A stretch of 64,000 nucleotides of DNA. It comes from Erysipelotrichales bacterium (lineage in GTDB: Bacteria > Bacillota_I > Bacilli_A > Erysipelotrichales > Erysipelotrichaceae). Below the pieces are notes generated by a model. That model was not told the DNA's origin. It was given only the letters and a program-made list of their open reading frames with translations, and did not search any database. Of this stretch, positions 27,569-36,880 are shown piece by piece. Numbering within the stretch: the first letter of the stretch is position 1; each line of letters begins with the position of its first letter. The stretch lies in assembly GCA_910576345.1 (NCBI GenBank), contig CAJTIT010000002.1, forward strand, positions 1 to 64,000, given 5' to 3'. The translations under genes and the position numbers were made by a program.

Positions 27569-28114
27569 CATTTGCTTCATAAATTTAAAAATGTTGAAAT
27601 CTTTCGCTTTATAATGCATTCAGAAGAAGTTTCCAATCTCATCATGCCATTCTTTTTAGATGTTGATACGCAAAGAACATCAGCGTTTGATGCTTGTTTC
27701 TTTCTAGCCTTATTCACTTGTATATCTCATGTTAAATGATTTGGAAAAGAATTCGTAAGGCAGACAGCTTAGATAAGTACGAATCCAAAGAAAAATAAGC
27801 TTAAAAACAACTTTCTTTGAAATTGATAAAGCATTGTATACCGAACGGCATATATGAAGATGTTAGTGATAATTAAAGTTGTTCTATTGAATTGTAAACC
27901 GCTTGCACATTTATTCTCTTCCCCATCCGATGTTCTCAATCTTATAGAAATAAAAGAAAAGTAAAGTTATGTACAGAAAATAACAGTTCAATTTTTTACA
28001 AGAAAAAACAAAAATTTGTTAAGATTTTTTTGTTATAATCATGATGAGGAAAGTTCAATATGCAAGCATGTTTGTTACATCCAATAAGCAGATTGGATTG
28101 AGAGGAGGATCGAC
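27569..28114. other. Intergenic stretch before the GH89 gene
   Basis: About 545 bp without a supportable gene. It contains only a short low-quality open frame. A TATAAT at 28034-28039, about 75 bp before the GH89 start, is the likely -10, with no clear -35. No riboswitch or repeat was recognised. Confidence 0.4.
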
Positions 28115-31100
28115 ATGAAAAGGATATTGAAAACATTTTTAACGATGATGATGACGCTAAGTACAATACTTGGCGGTATTCACCTGGAAGCGGTATTTGC
28201 ACAAACAAGGGATGGAGAATATACGGTTAGCGAAGACGCTTATGTGGATAGTCAAAATGGGAACGCAGTGAAAAGCTATGAAAATATTACGAAAGCACAT
28301 GGCGCTCAATATGAAGGAAAAAATTATAAGGTTTTAAATACCAAAAGCTATCCAAATGGAAGACAACTCATGAGTGTTATGAAATTAACGCTACCAACAA
28401 AAGAAGAAATCGCAGCGAATCATTATGACACCTATGAATTTGTATTCCATGTATTTAAAAATGCAGATTTCAAAAAGGGACCGCAGACATATCATTTTTA
28501 TTACATGAGTGATGTCTCTTGGAGCGAATCTGCCCTCACATGGAATAATAAACCGACATCGATCGCAAATCCATCCACAGAACAAGTTCTGTTTGATTTC
28601 ACCATTGCGGCTGATAAAGAATATGAATTTCTAAGCGATGCGGAAAAAACGATTCGCATCAATGTCACAGATAAAATAAAGAATCTTATTGACAACGATG
28701 TAAAGGAAATCACGATTTTTACCGCAGGACAAGATAGAAAAGATACGTCGCTGATGATACACAGTAAAGAGAGCGCAGATGGATCCTATGCACCGAAACT
28801 TATCGCATCGAACAATGATGAAAATACGCTGCGCTTACAAGAACTTGTGGATATTTGTGCAACGATTGGTGCCGAACATTATACAAGTGAAAGCTATCAA
28901 GTCCTACAAACTCAACTTGGCGTCGCAAGAGATGCACTGACAAGCGGTGATGCCAATCAAATTGCCCAGGCGTATGATGCATTGGTTTATGCAAAAGCAG
29001 GATTAAGCGCACAGTTTGCCATACAGGCAGATGCATTCGTGCGAAGTGATAGAGCAGGTACGGTATATAACTTTGAAAATATTACAAAGGATCATGGTGC
29101 ACAGTATGTAGGTAAAAACTATAAAGTCATCAATTCCAAACGATATGCAAATAACAATGAAATTATCGGTCTGATGAAATTTCAAGTGCCAAGTGCAGAA
29201 TGGATGGAAAAGAATGATTTAGACAGCTATTTCTTAGAATTCAATATTTTCAAAAATCCAGGATTCAACAATGGAGATCAGACTTATCATTTCTATTACA
29301 CAAATGATGTGGCTTGGGATGAAACAACCGTCAACTGGAATAACAGACCCACATCCATTCAGCATGATGGAGAACATGTATTATGTGACTTTACCATCAA
29401 ACAAGGTGATGAATATGAAACGAAAACAGATTCCCAAAAACATATAAAATTGGATATTAGTGAAAAAATCAAAGAAATTGCGGATGCAGGTTTATCTGAA
29501 ATCACTGTGTTTGTTGTCGCTGACAAAGGAATGGACACATCACTGATGCTTCACAGTAAAGAAAGTGGAGATGGAAGTTTGGGCGCATTCATTTCTGCGG
29601 TCAATCTGAATTATACGCAGAAATTAACGCAGTTAATCGCAGAATGTAAAGCATTGGATGAAAGTGCTTATGCCACAGAAGGCATGGATGCCTTAAAAGC
29701 AGTATTGAGCGATGCAGAAGCACTGGGAAGTGATGCGAGCGGATTAGATAGACATATCCTATATAATCGTTTATTTGCCGCAAAAGAAGCTCTTGTTTCC
29801 ATTGCGGATCCATCGGATCCAGCGAATATTGCTTATCAAAAACCAACAAGAACCAATCTATCCAAAACCCAAAGTAAAAATGTTACAGACGGAAATCTGA
29901 ATACATATTGGCAGGCACAGTTTTATCCATCTTATGTCGATATTGATTTGATGGATACGTATGACCTAACTGGTATGAAAATATTCACACCAACCGGTAA
30001 AAAAGTAAACTATACGATATATGGCAGTAATGATGGAACTACCTATGATCGTCTTTATCAAAAACGTGATTTAAGTCCAATGGATGAAAGTGGAGATGCG
30101 ATTCATTTTGATACAACGCAATCATATCGTATTGTTCGTGTATATATGGAATATACGCAGGATGAAAATAGCGCCTTCCTTTCTGAAGTGAGAGTATATG
30201 GGACACCAACACAAACCAATACAGATGCTCTGAAAGAAGGTACACTGGAAGAGATACTTAACGTTACTTCCTTTGAAGATAGTGCATATGCGGGTGCGAT
30301 TTCTGCACAGGAAACAATCGATAATGTGTATGGCATTATTGAACGTACGATTGGCGCACAATATAAAGATTGGTTCAGTTTTGAACTGGTAAATGACAAT
30401 GATGATCAAGATTGGTATGAAATCAGCGATGCCAATGGTAAAATCCATATCAAAGGAAACGAAGGATTATCTTTGACGACAGGATTGAATTACTATTATA
30501 AAAACTATTTGAATGTGCATATTTCAGAACAGACAAAACAAGTATCTATGCCACAATCGATTGTCAAAGTAAATAAAACGATTCGTAAAGAAACGCCATA
30601 TCAAGTACGTTATGCGTTCAACTACTGTACGTTGAGTTACACGTTTGCGTTCTTTGGACAAGAGGAATGGCAAAGAGAAAATGACTGGTTGGCGCTAAAT
30701 GGTGTGAATGTGGTATTGGATCTGGCTGGTCAAGAAGCGACATGGATCAAATTCCTCATGAATTTTGGTTATTCCTATGATGATGCGAAAGATTGGCTCA
30801 GTGGTCCTGCATATTATGCATGGCAATTTATGGATAATATGGAAGTATTCGGTGGACCAGTACCAGATGGTTATGTAAAAGATCGTTTAGAATTGGCACG
30901 TTCCACACAGCGTTGGAAACGTTCTTTGGGGATGCAGACGGTTTTACAAGGATATGCCGGTATGGTTCCGACAAATTTCAACGAATATCAAAAAGATGTG
31001 CAAACAATTGCACAAGGCGCATGGAACGGCTTTACACGTCCAAGTATGATCGCGACCGATTCTGCAACCTATGATGAATATGCACGGCTATTCTACCAGG

Positions 31101-34100
31101 CACAAGAATTTGTATATGGAGCCACAAGTGATTACTATGCGGTGGATCCATTCCATGAAGGAGGAAAACGTCCAGCTGGATTGAGCGATGCGACTATTTC
31201 GAATGAAGTGTTGAATTCCATGTTGGAATATGACAAAGACGCTGTATGGATCGTACAAGGATGGCAAAGTAACCCAACCAATGATCTTTTAAAAGGAATG
31301 GGTGATCGAAGAATTGATCATGTACTCGTGATTGATCTTATCAAATATCCGATTGCTTCTTGGACGAAATACAATAAAACAAAATATGATAGTACTACAT
31401 TAGATGCGAAAGAGTTCAATGGTACGAGCTGGGCATGGGGACTGCTTGCGAATTTTGGTGGCAATCCATCCATGCATGGACAAATGGAAGTGATGGTCAA
31501 TGATATATTGCAGGCGCAAAAGACAAGTGAACATATGGTTGGTCTTGGTATCATTTCCGAAGCGCAGTATGACAATCCGGTGATGTATGATTTGATTTTT
31601 GATCTTGCATGGGCGGATGAAAATTTCAATTTGGATACATGGCTACAAGGCTATATCAACCGCCGCTATGGTGGCACTTCTGAGAATGCACGTATGGCTT
31701 GGAATATAATGAAAAATGCAAACTATGATCATGGTGTGCGTTTTACCAATGAATTGTTTGGAATGAAATCAAAAACACCACAAGATTATGGCAAACAAAG
31801 CATTCCATATGGTGCAGAAAATCTAGAAAGTGCTTTGCGCTTATTGCTAGAAGATTTTGATAAATTTAAAGACAGCGAATGCTACTTATACGACATCACA
31901 GAAATCATGCGTCAACATGTCAGCAACTATTCTGTATTAAAATACAATGAAGTGTTGGATGCAAGAACAGGCGATCGTGTCGATGAATTCAAACAGTTAA
32001 AAGATGAATTCCTCAATGCATTTGACGTATTAAATGAAGTCGCATCCACGCAACAGGAACAACTGGGTGGAGAATGGATTGGAAAGGCAACCGATCGTGC
32101 AAGCGCATATGATGATTTTGCGACAGATTCCTTTGAAATGGGTGCCAAGGCATTGATCACTTCCTGGGGATCTCGTAGTTCGCATGGTGGCTTGAAGGAT
32201 TATGGTTGGCGCAATTATGAAGGTATCTTCCAAGATTTGAACACAAGCATTTGGAGTGAATACTTGAACCGAGTTGCCACAAATCTAGAAAATGGTGCAT
32301 CCATTTCCGCTGGAAACAAATCAAAAAATGATTATTTCCATGTGTATTGGCAATGGAACTTGTCGAAACAAAATTATACGCGTACAGCGAAAGATTCTGC
32401 GGCAGAAATCAAGTCAATCGCCGATCGTGTTTTGGATGAATGCGCCATTAGCGGTGAATTGGATCAAAATATTGGCAATATCGCAATGCCAGGATTTGCC
32501 CATGCTTCACCTGCCAATGACAATATCAATGCCGTGAATGATGGTGATGCAGATACAGTGGTAGCCATCAAAGGAGATCAAGCAGAAGTTGTTATTGACC
32601 TCATTGGAGAATTCCAATTATCGAAACTCAATATCGCATCCACAACAGAAAGCTGTGGATATCGTGTATTCATTAGTAATGATAACAGCACATGGACAAA
32701 AGTAGGTGAAAAGAAGAGTGGCAATGAGGAAGAAACAGGGATCAACTATCCTTTGGATTTCCCGATAGCACGTTATGTTAAAGTTGTGGCAGATTGTACC
32801 GATAAAGAATTGCAGTTAAAGGAAATTCGTGCGTATGGAGAACGTATCCTTCCTACATTGGATCAGTTGAACATTTTGATCGATTATGCAGAAACACTTC
32901 AAACAGACAATGCATCTCAAGATAAGTTGAAACTGTTTGAAACCGCCTTGAAAGACGCTAAGACATCCTATGGCAATGATGCGAATCCGGATGAAGCAGG
33001 TACCGTTTACTGGGCATTGTATGATGCGATCGTCGCCCTTGATCTGAAAACAATGCCGAATATCGCACTCAATAAGACGGTGACTGCCCACAATGATCCT
33101 GCTGGAAATTCAGCACGTTTGACAGATGACAGCTTGGATACGTATTGGGATGCTGGAAGATTAAGTCCTCCAGGAAAACCATATGAAGATGCGATAACAC
33201 CAGGGTGGGCGATCATTGATTTGGAACATGTGTATGAAATCGCGCAGATCCAGATCATGTTTGGAAAAGATATTTGGCATCATTATGAATTGGAAGTTAG
33301 TGAAGATAATCAAACATGGACCAAAATAGGGGAGAAAAAGACGAACACACGACCAGGTAATGAAGATGAATATGCATTTGATGATGTCAAAGCACGCTAT
33401 ATCAAACTAATCTTGACGGATGTTCAACTGGAATCTGGTGGAAAGCGAAACTCTGTGTTCGTTAAAGAATTGATTGTAAAAGGCACACGTTACGTTGTGA
33501 AAAAAGCAGAGCTTCAGAAAGTGATCCAAGAGGCAAACGCTTATGAAGAAACAATGTACACGGAAAACAGTTGGAATGCGCTACAAACATCGATAGCGAA
33601 CGCAAATCAGTTGTTGGAAAATGAAGATGCGACACAAAATGAGGTAGACGACGCCTGCGTTGCATTACAAAATGCTATCAAACAATTGGCATATAAAGCA
33701 GCGGATTATTCAGCTGTCGATGAAGCATTGAAACAAGCCAATGCGCTGCATAAAAATGACTATGTGGATTTTAGCCCTGTAGAAAAAGCAGTGACGGCAG
33801 TGATTAGAGATAAGCTCATCAATGAACAGGATATCGTAGATGGTATGGCACAGGCGATATTGGATGCAATCGCAGGTTTAAAGAAAAAAACACAGCCTGC
33901 AGATTTAGAAGCCTTAAAAGAAGCAATCGAAAAGGCAAATCAGTTGGATAAGGATCTCTATACGCAAACCAGTTGGAATGCATGCAAGCAGTCACTGGAA
34001 GCGGCAGAAGCATTGCTCAAAAAGGATGTCATATCACAAGAAGATGCAAAACAATGCACGGAAAAGCTGTTAAAGGCCATAGAGGCATTGGAATTGTACA

Positions 34101-34669
34101 ATGATGATCGTACGATACAGGAAGGCAATGTCAGTGTCAGTGGAAAATTGGATGCGGATGTTCAATTAAGCGCTGTGAGTTTGTATGAGAATGATACAGC
34201 GTTACTCGATAAACTACAGTCGCTAACAAATCAGTATGATGCAACCTACTTTAAGGATAAAGCAATCATGGATGTTTATGAAATCAAGTTGTTGAAAAAC
34301 AATCAAGTGTATTTGTTTGATGAACCACTGCTAGTGAAAATCAAACTGCGCCCAGAATGGTTTGGAAAACATCCACAAGTGATTTACATCAAAGAGGATG
34401 GAACATTTGAAGAAGTACGTTCGGTAGTTGTAGATGGATATATATGTTTTAAAGTGGAACATTTCTCCTATTATGGTATTGTAGGAGATAAGGTGAAAGA
34501 TGTGGAACAGCCAACAATAAAACCGCAGCTTCCTCATAAGGATCCTTCCATTATATCTGGTGTGAATACAGGTATCACAGATGTGTTTGGACCGTATATG
34601 ATCCTATTGATCGTTATGGGTGCCTTCATGTACTGGATGAGGAAACGATGTATTCGTACATGGAAATAA
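28115..34669 (+). CDS. Giant surface alpha-N-acetylglucosaminidase (GH89) with accessory modules
   Basis: A 2184-aa secreted enzyme. Order: signal peptide (1-30); two DNRLRE-type modules (about 30-232 and 303-495), each followed by a FIVAR-like helical segment; an F5/8-type (CBM32-like) domain (568-697); the GH89 N-terminal and catalytic domains (about 715-1430); two more F5/8-type domains (about 1452-1578 and 1648-1792); several FIVAR segments (1795-1999); the tail domain shared with the proteins at 11202 and 14065 (2002-2125); 'SGVNTG'; and a C-terminal membrane anchor. Candidate catalytic Glu residues lie in 'DPFHEGG' (about 1014) and 'IISEAQ' (about 1149), at the positions expected from NAGLU/CpGH89. 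The family removes terminal alpha-linked GlcNAc from mucin or heparan-type glycans. The SD is GAGAGGAGG. Confidence 0.88.
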   Translation: MKRILKTFLTMMMTLSTILGGIHLEAVFAQTRDGEYTVSEDAYVDSQNGNAVKSYENITKAHGAQYEGKNYKVLNTKSYPNGRQLMSVMKLTLPTKEEIAANHYDTYEFVFHVFKNADFKKGPQTYHFYYMSDVSWSESALTWNNKPTSIANPSTEQVLFDFTIAADKEYEFLSDAEKTIRINVTDKIKNLIDNDVKEITIFTAGQDRKDTSLMIHSKESADGSYAPKLIASNNDENTLRLQELVDICATIGAEHYTSESYQVLQTQLGVARDALTSGDANQIAQAYDALVYAKAGLSAQFAIQADAFVRSDRAGTVYNFENITKDHGAQYVGKNYKVINSKRYANNNEIIGLMKFQVPSAEWMEKNDLDSYFLEFNIFKNPGFNNGDQTYHFYYTNDVAWDETTVNWNNRPTSIQHDGEHVLCDFTIKQGDEYETKTDSQKHIKLDISEKIKEIADAGLSEITVFVVADKGMDTSLMLHSKESGDGSLGAFISAVNLNYTQKLTQLIAECKALDESAYATEGMDALKAVLSDAEALGSDASGLDRHILYNRLFAAKEALVSIADPSDPANIAYQKPTRTNLSKTQSKNVTDGNLNTYWQAQFYPSYVDIDLMDTYDLTGMKIFTPTGKKVNYTIYGSNDGTTYDRLYQKRDLSPMDESGDAIHFDTTQSYRIVRVYMEYTQDENSAFLSEVRVYGTPTQTNTDALKEGTLEEILNVTSFEDSAYAGAISAQETIDNVYGIIERTIGAQYKDWFSFELVNDNDDQDWYEISDANGKIHIKGNEGLSLTTGLNYYYKNYLNVHISEQTKQVSMPQSIVKVNKTIRKETPYQVRYAFNYCTLSYTFAFFGQEEWQRENDWLALNGVNVVLDLAGQEATWIKFLMNFGYSYDDAKDWLSGPAYYAWQFMDNMEVFGGPVPDGYVKDRLELARSTQRWKRSLGMQTVLQGYAGMVPTNFNEYQKDVQTIAQGAWNGFTRPSMIATDSATYDEYARLFYQAQEFVYGATSDYYAVDPFHEGGKRPAGLSDATISNEVLNSMLEYDKDAVWIVQGWQSNPTNDLLKGMGDRRIDHVLVIDLIKYPIASWTKYNKTKYDSTTLDAKEFNGTSWAWGLLANFGGNPSMHGQMEVMVNDILQAQKTSEHMVGLGIISEAQYDNPVMYDLIFDLAWADENFNLDTWLQGYINRRYGGTSENARMAWNIMKNANYDHGVRFTNELFGMKSKTPQDYGKQSIPYGAENLESALRLLLEDFDKFKDSECYLYDITEIMRQHVSNYSVLKYNEVLDARTGDRVDEFKQLKDEFLNAFDVLNEVASTQQEQLGGEWIGKATDRASAYDDFATDSFEMGAKALITSWGSRSSHGGLKDYGWRNYEGIFQDLNTSIWSEYLNRVATNLENGASISAGNKSKNDYFHVYWQWNLSKQNYTRTAKDSAAEIKSIADRVLDECAISGELDQNIGNIAMPGFAHASPANDNINAVNDGDADTVVAIKGDQAEVVIDLIGEFQLSKLNIASTTESCGYRVFISNDNSTWTKVGEKKSGNEEETGINYPLDFPIARYVKVVADCTDKELQLKEIRAYGERILPTLDQLNILIDYAETLQTDNASQDKLKLFETALKDAKTSYGNDANPDEAGTVYWALYDAIVALDLKTMPNIALNKTVTAHNDPAGNSARLTDDSLDTYWDAGRLSPPGKPYEDAITPGWAIIDLEHVYEIAQIQIMFGKDIWHHYELEVSEDNQTWTKIGEKKTNTRPGNEDEYAFDDVKARYIKLILTDVQLESGGKRNSVFVKELIVKGTRYVVKKAELQKVIQEANAYEETMYTENSWNALQTSIANANQLLENEDATQNEVDDACVALQNAIKQLAYKAADYSAVDEALKQANALHKNDYVDFSPVEKAVTAVIRDKLINEQDIVDGMAQAILDAIAGLKKKTQPADLEALKEAIEKANQLDKDLYTQTSWNACKQSLEAAEALLKKDVISQEDAKQCTEKLLKAIEALELYNDDRTIQEGNVSVSGKLDADVQLSAVSLYENDTALLDKLQSLTNQYDATYFKDKAIMDVYEIKLLKNNQVYLFDEPLLVKIKLRPEWFGKHPQVIYIKEDGTFEEVRSVVVDGYICFKVEHFSYYGIVGDKVKDVEQPTIKPQLPHKDPSIISGVNTGITDVFGPYMILLIVMGAFMYWMRKRCIRTWK

Positions 34670-34702
34670 ACATATATCGTATGATTAAACAAGAATGAAA
34701 TG

Positions 34703-34750
34703 AAAGCAAGCCTGTATAGATGTTTCCTTTATGGGCTTGCCTTTTCTTTT
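34703..34750 (+). terminator. Terminator of the GH89 gene
   Basis: GCAAGCC (34706-34712) pairs with GGCTTGC (34734-34740), followed by a T-rich tail. Confidence 0.65.
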
Positions 34751-34798
34751 GTTCGTGCATCTTATTCCAGATGGAATTCATATTCGGTAAGAAAACCA

Positions 34799-34826
34799 TT
34801 GACAGTTTTTGGAAATATGATATGAT
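34799..34826 (+). promoter_or_regulatory. Promoter of the yybP-ykoY riboswitch transcript
   Basis: TTGACA (34799-34804), 16-bp spacer, TATGAT (34821-34826). The start site would be near 34833, at the first base of the aptamer. Confidence 0.8.
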
Positions 34827-34831
34827 AAAGA

Positions 34832-34958
34832 CCTATAAGGGAGTAGTTTGCGCAATGATATGTGCGTGGTTAAGCCAACAACCGAAATTTATTTCTGGTT
34901 TTAACCTTAAAGAACGAGACTTATGCCATACTAGGCATGAGAATCGTTCTATTTTTTT
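34832..34958 (+). promoter_or_regulatory. yybP-ykoY (manganese) riboswitch with terminator
   Basis: Both conserved halves are present: ATAAGGGAGTAG (34835-34846) and AACGAGACTTATG (about 34913-34925). ATAAG and CTTAT pair as P1. The 3' half also forms a terminator stem: AGAACGA...ATGCC with GGCAT...TCGTTCT, then seven T (34911-34958). In known members Mn2+ stabilises the aptamer and turns expression on. The frame open through this region from 34720 is therefore not coding. Confidence 0.9.
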
Positions 34959-34971
34959 GGAAAGGATGAAA

Positions 34972-35931
34972 ATGATGATTTATCTTGCTTATTTGATTTT
35001 AGCGTTTTTGGTTGTCATATTGGCAGTACGTCTGTCATATTATGTAGATGTTTTAGATCGAAAGACGAATTTATCAGGCGCATTTATTGGGGGGGTGTTA
35101 TTAGCTGCGGTAACTTCACTTCCGGAGCTGTTCACTGCTTTGACTGCCGTGTTGTCACTCGATCGTCCACAGCTTGTGCAAGGAGATATTCTAGGCAGTA
35201 ATGTGTTCAATCTTTGTGTGGTTGGCACATTGACTTTATTGTTTCATAAAAGCTATCAAAATGCTCGATTAAGCAATTCGCATAAAAAAACGCTGTGGTA
35301 TGGATTGGTGATGTATATTCTAACCTTTATGGCGATCATTGCTCCTATTGAAATTTCTTTGGGATTCATCAACGTCAATTTGATGACTTTGTTGATATTG
35401 ATCGTATATGGCATCAATGTAATGTTTATGAAAAGCGACACATCCGCTGAAAGTGAAAATGAAGATAACTGCAGCTTGTCTTTATCACAAGTCATATTAA
35501 GATTTTGCGTGCTGAGTGTATTGCTTGTTGGGGTCAGTATTTTATTGACGCATGTTACCGATCAAATATCTGCATCACTTCATTTGGGATCAACGGTTGC
35601 CGGTGCCATCTTCTTGGGCATTGCTACATCGCTTCCGGAGCTTTCCGCATCTTATAATTTGGTGCGCATCCACAATTTCAACGCATCTTTTGGAAACATT
35701 GTCGGCAGTAACTTGTTCAATTTCACAATACTATGCTTTGCTGATATTCTTTATACCAAAGGCGGTATATATCTAAGAGAAAATCAAGTATTCAATCTTT
35801 TGATCTTTGGCGCTTTTTCCAGTGTGTTGACTTTATTGTTGATTCGTTTTAAAAAACAGAAACTAGTGGTGTTTCTTTGCGGCGCACTGATTTTGGCTTC
35901 ATATGTATTGAGCATTGTCTTGTCGATGTAA
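34972..35931 (+). CDS. CaCA-family cation antiporter, probably a Mn2+ (or Ca2+) exporter
   Basis: A 319-aa membrane protein of the YrbG-like Na+/Ca2+ exchanger family with about ten TM segments. The two alpha-repeats are clear: 'AAVTSLPELFTAL' with 'GDILGSNVFNL' (about residues 38-80), and 'GIATSLPELSAS' with 'GNIVGSNLFNF' (about 216-255). Start candidates are ATG 34966, 34972 and 34975; 34972 has AAAGG at best spacing. A longer upstream frame is excluded because it crosses a promoter and riboswitch. The family is annotated as a calcium/sodium antiporter, but Mn2+ riboswitch control argues for manganese efflux. Confidence 0.85.
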   Translation: MMIYLAYLILAFLVVILAVRLSYYVDVLDRKTNLSGAFIGGVLLAAVTSLPELFTALTAVLSLDRPQLVQGDILGSNVFNLCVVGTLTLLFHKSYQNARLSNSHKKTLWYGLVMYILTFMAIIAPIEISLGFINVNLMTLLILIVYGINVMFMKSDTSAESENEDNCSLSLSQVILRFCVLSVLLVGVSILLTHVTDQISASLHLGSTVAGAIFLGIATSLPELSASYNLVRIHNFNASFGNIVGSNLFNFTILCFADILYTKGGIYLRENQVFNLLIFGAFSSVLTLLLIRFKKQKLVVFLCGALILASYVLSIVLSM

Positions 35932-35945
35932 AAGGAGATTTGAAT

Positions 35946-36755
35946 ATGAGACAAGTGAAAGCAGTTATGTGTGATTGCGATGGAACATTGTTAAATGAGA
36001 AACAAATCGTTAGTGACCGAACCAAAACGGCAATACGAAATTTAAGAGAAAAGGGAATTTTGTTTGGATTATGCACCGGCAGAGAATGTGAAAGCGTAAA
36101 ACAACTGCTTCCCATATGGGGAATCGAACATATGGTGGATGCGATCGTGGGCACAGGCGGCGCAGAAATCTATGATTTCAAACTGGACAAGACGATTCGC
36201 CAGTTTCCGTTAGAACCGGACGTGTTAAAGATGATAATACGCCATTATCAAGATATGGATGTGAATTTTGCGATCCCTGATCATGGTATATTATATGTGC
36301 CAAAAGAAGATACGCTGATACAAAATATTTCAAAAATGGATCGTGTTCCGTATCGAGTTGTCAATTACGATACGTACTTGACAGAGCCCAAAAGTAAATT
36401 GATGATCATATGTGATCCTGCAAGGATGGATCAAGTCGCAAAACGAAGTCGTTCTTTACAAAGCGATCAATTTCAATTTACATCTTTGATCACCACAAGC
36501 AGACTATATGAATATATGGATCCGCATATTTCTAAAGCGTTTGGTCTACAAACATTGATGGAATTGCATGGCATTCCAATGGAAGAACTGTGCACCTTTG
36601 GTGATGCGGATAATGATTATGATATGACTGTGGCAGCCGGTATCGGCGTGGTAATGGCCAATGGCAGTGAACGCACGAAACAAGCAGCGGACTATCTAAC
36701 GGAAGACAATCAGAATGATGGAGTTGCCGCGTTCATAGAAAAACATCTGCTTTGA
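35946..36755 (+). CDS. Cof-type HAD-IIB phosphatase
   Basis: A 269-aa haloacid dehalogenase-like hydrolase of the Cof subfamily. Motif I 'DCDGTLLN' (nucleophile Asp near residue 9), motif II Thr/Ser in 'CTGRE', and motif IV 'FGDADNDYDM' with Mg2+-binding Asp residues (near 220) are all present, with a type IIB cap between. These enzymes dephosphorylate sugar phosphates, FMN or PLP-type compounds; the substrate cannot be told. ATG 35946 has AAAAGGAG at good distance. It follows the exporter after 14 bp and may be cotranscribed with it. Confidence 0.9.
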   Translation: MRQVKAVMCDCDGTLLNEKQIVSDRTKTAIRNLREKGILFGLCTGRECESVKQLLPIWGIEHMVDAIVGTGGAEIYDFKLDKTIRQFPLEPDVLKMIIRHYQDMDVNFAIPDHGILYVPKEDTLIQNISKMDRVPYRVVNYDTYLTEPKSKLMIICDPARMDQVAKRSRSLQSDQFQFTSLITTSRLYEYMDPHISKAFGLQTLMELHGIPMEELCTFGDADNDYDMTVAAGIGVVMANGSERTKQAADYLTEDNQNDGVAAFIEKHLL

Positions 36756-36795
36756 TTTTAAAAATATGTGAAAAGATGGTAATTGATGAATGTGA

Positions 36796-36823
36796 TTGAC
36801 ATTCAAATGAATATGATTATAAT
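36796..36823 (+). promoter_or_regulatory. Promoter of the MarR-ABC exporter operon
   Basis: TTGACA (36796-36801), 16-bp spacer, TATAAT (36818-36823). It is followed by a large palindrome at the start site. Confidence 0.85.
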
Positions 36824-36834
36824 GTTTAAGTAAT

Positions 36835-36861
36835 TTAATAATTAAGCAGCTTAATTATTAA
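36835..36861 (+). promoter_or_regulatory. 27-bp perfect palindrome, candidate MarR operator
   Basis: Arms TTAATAATTAAG and CTTAATTATTAA (12 bp, perfect) flank CAG. It begins about 11 bp after the -10 box, covering the start of the transcript, a classic position for repression by the MarR protein encoded next. Confidence 0.75.
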
Positions 36862-36880
36862 AAAGAGAGATGGTGTAGAA

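Noticed and set aside
27521-27739. 72-codon open frame after dut
   Set aside because: It runs through the terminator hairpin of the recG-rnc-dut operon, has no SD and no recognisable protein features.
27890-27915. Possible cre site (GTAAACCGCTTGCA)
   Set aside because: Three mismatches to the cre consensus when its central CG is aligned.
34720-34971. N-terminal extension of the CaCA exchanger
   Set aside because: The stretch contains a terminator arm, a promoter and the yybP-ykoY riboswitch.
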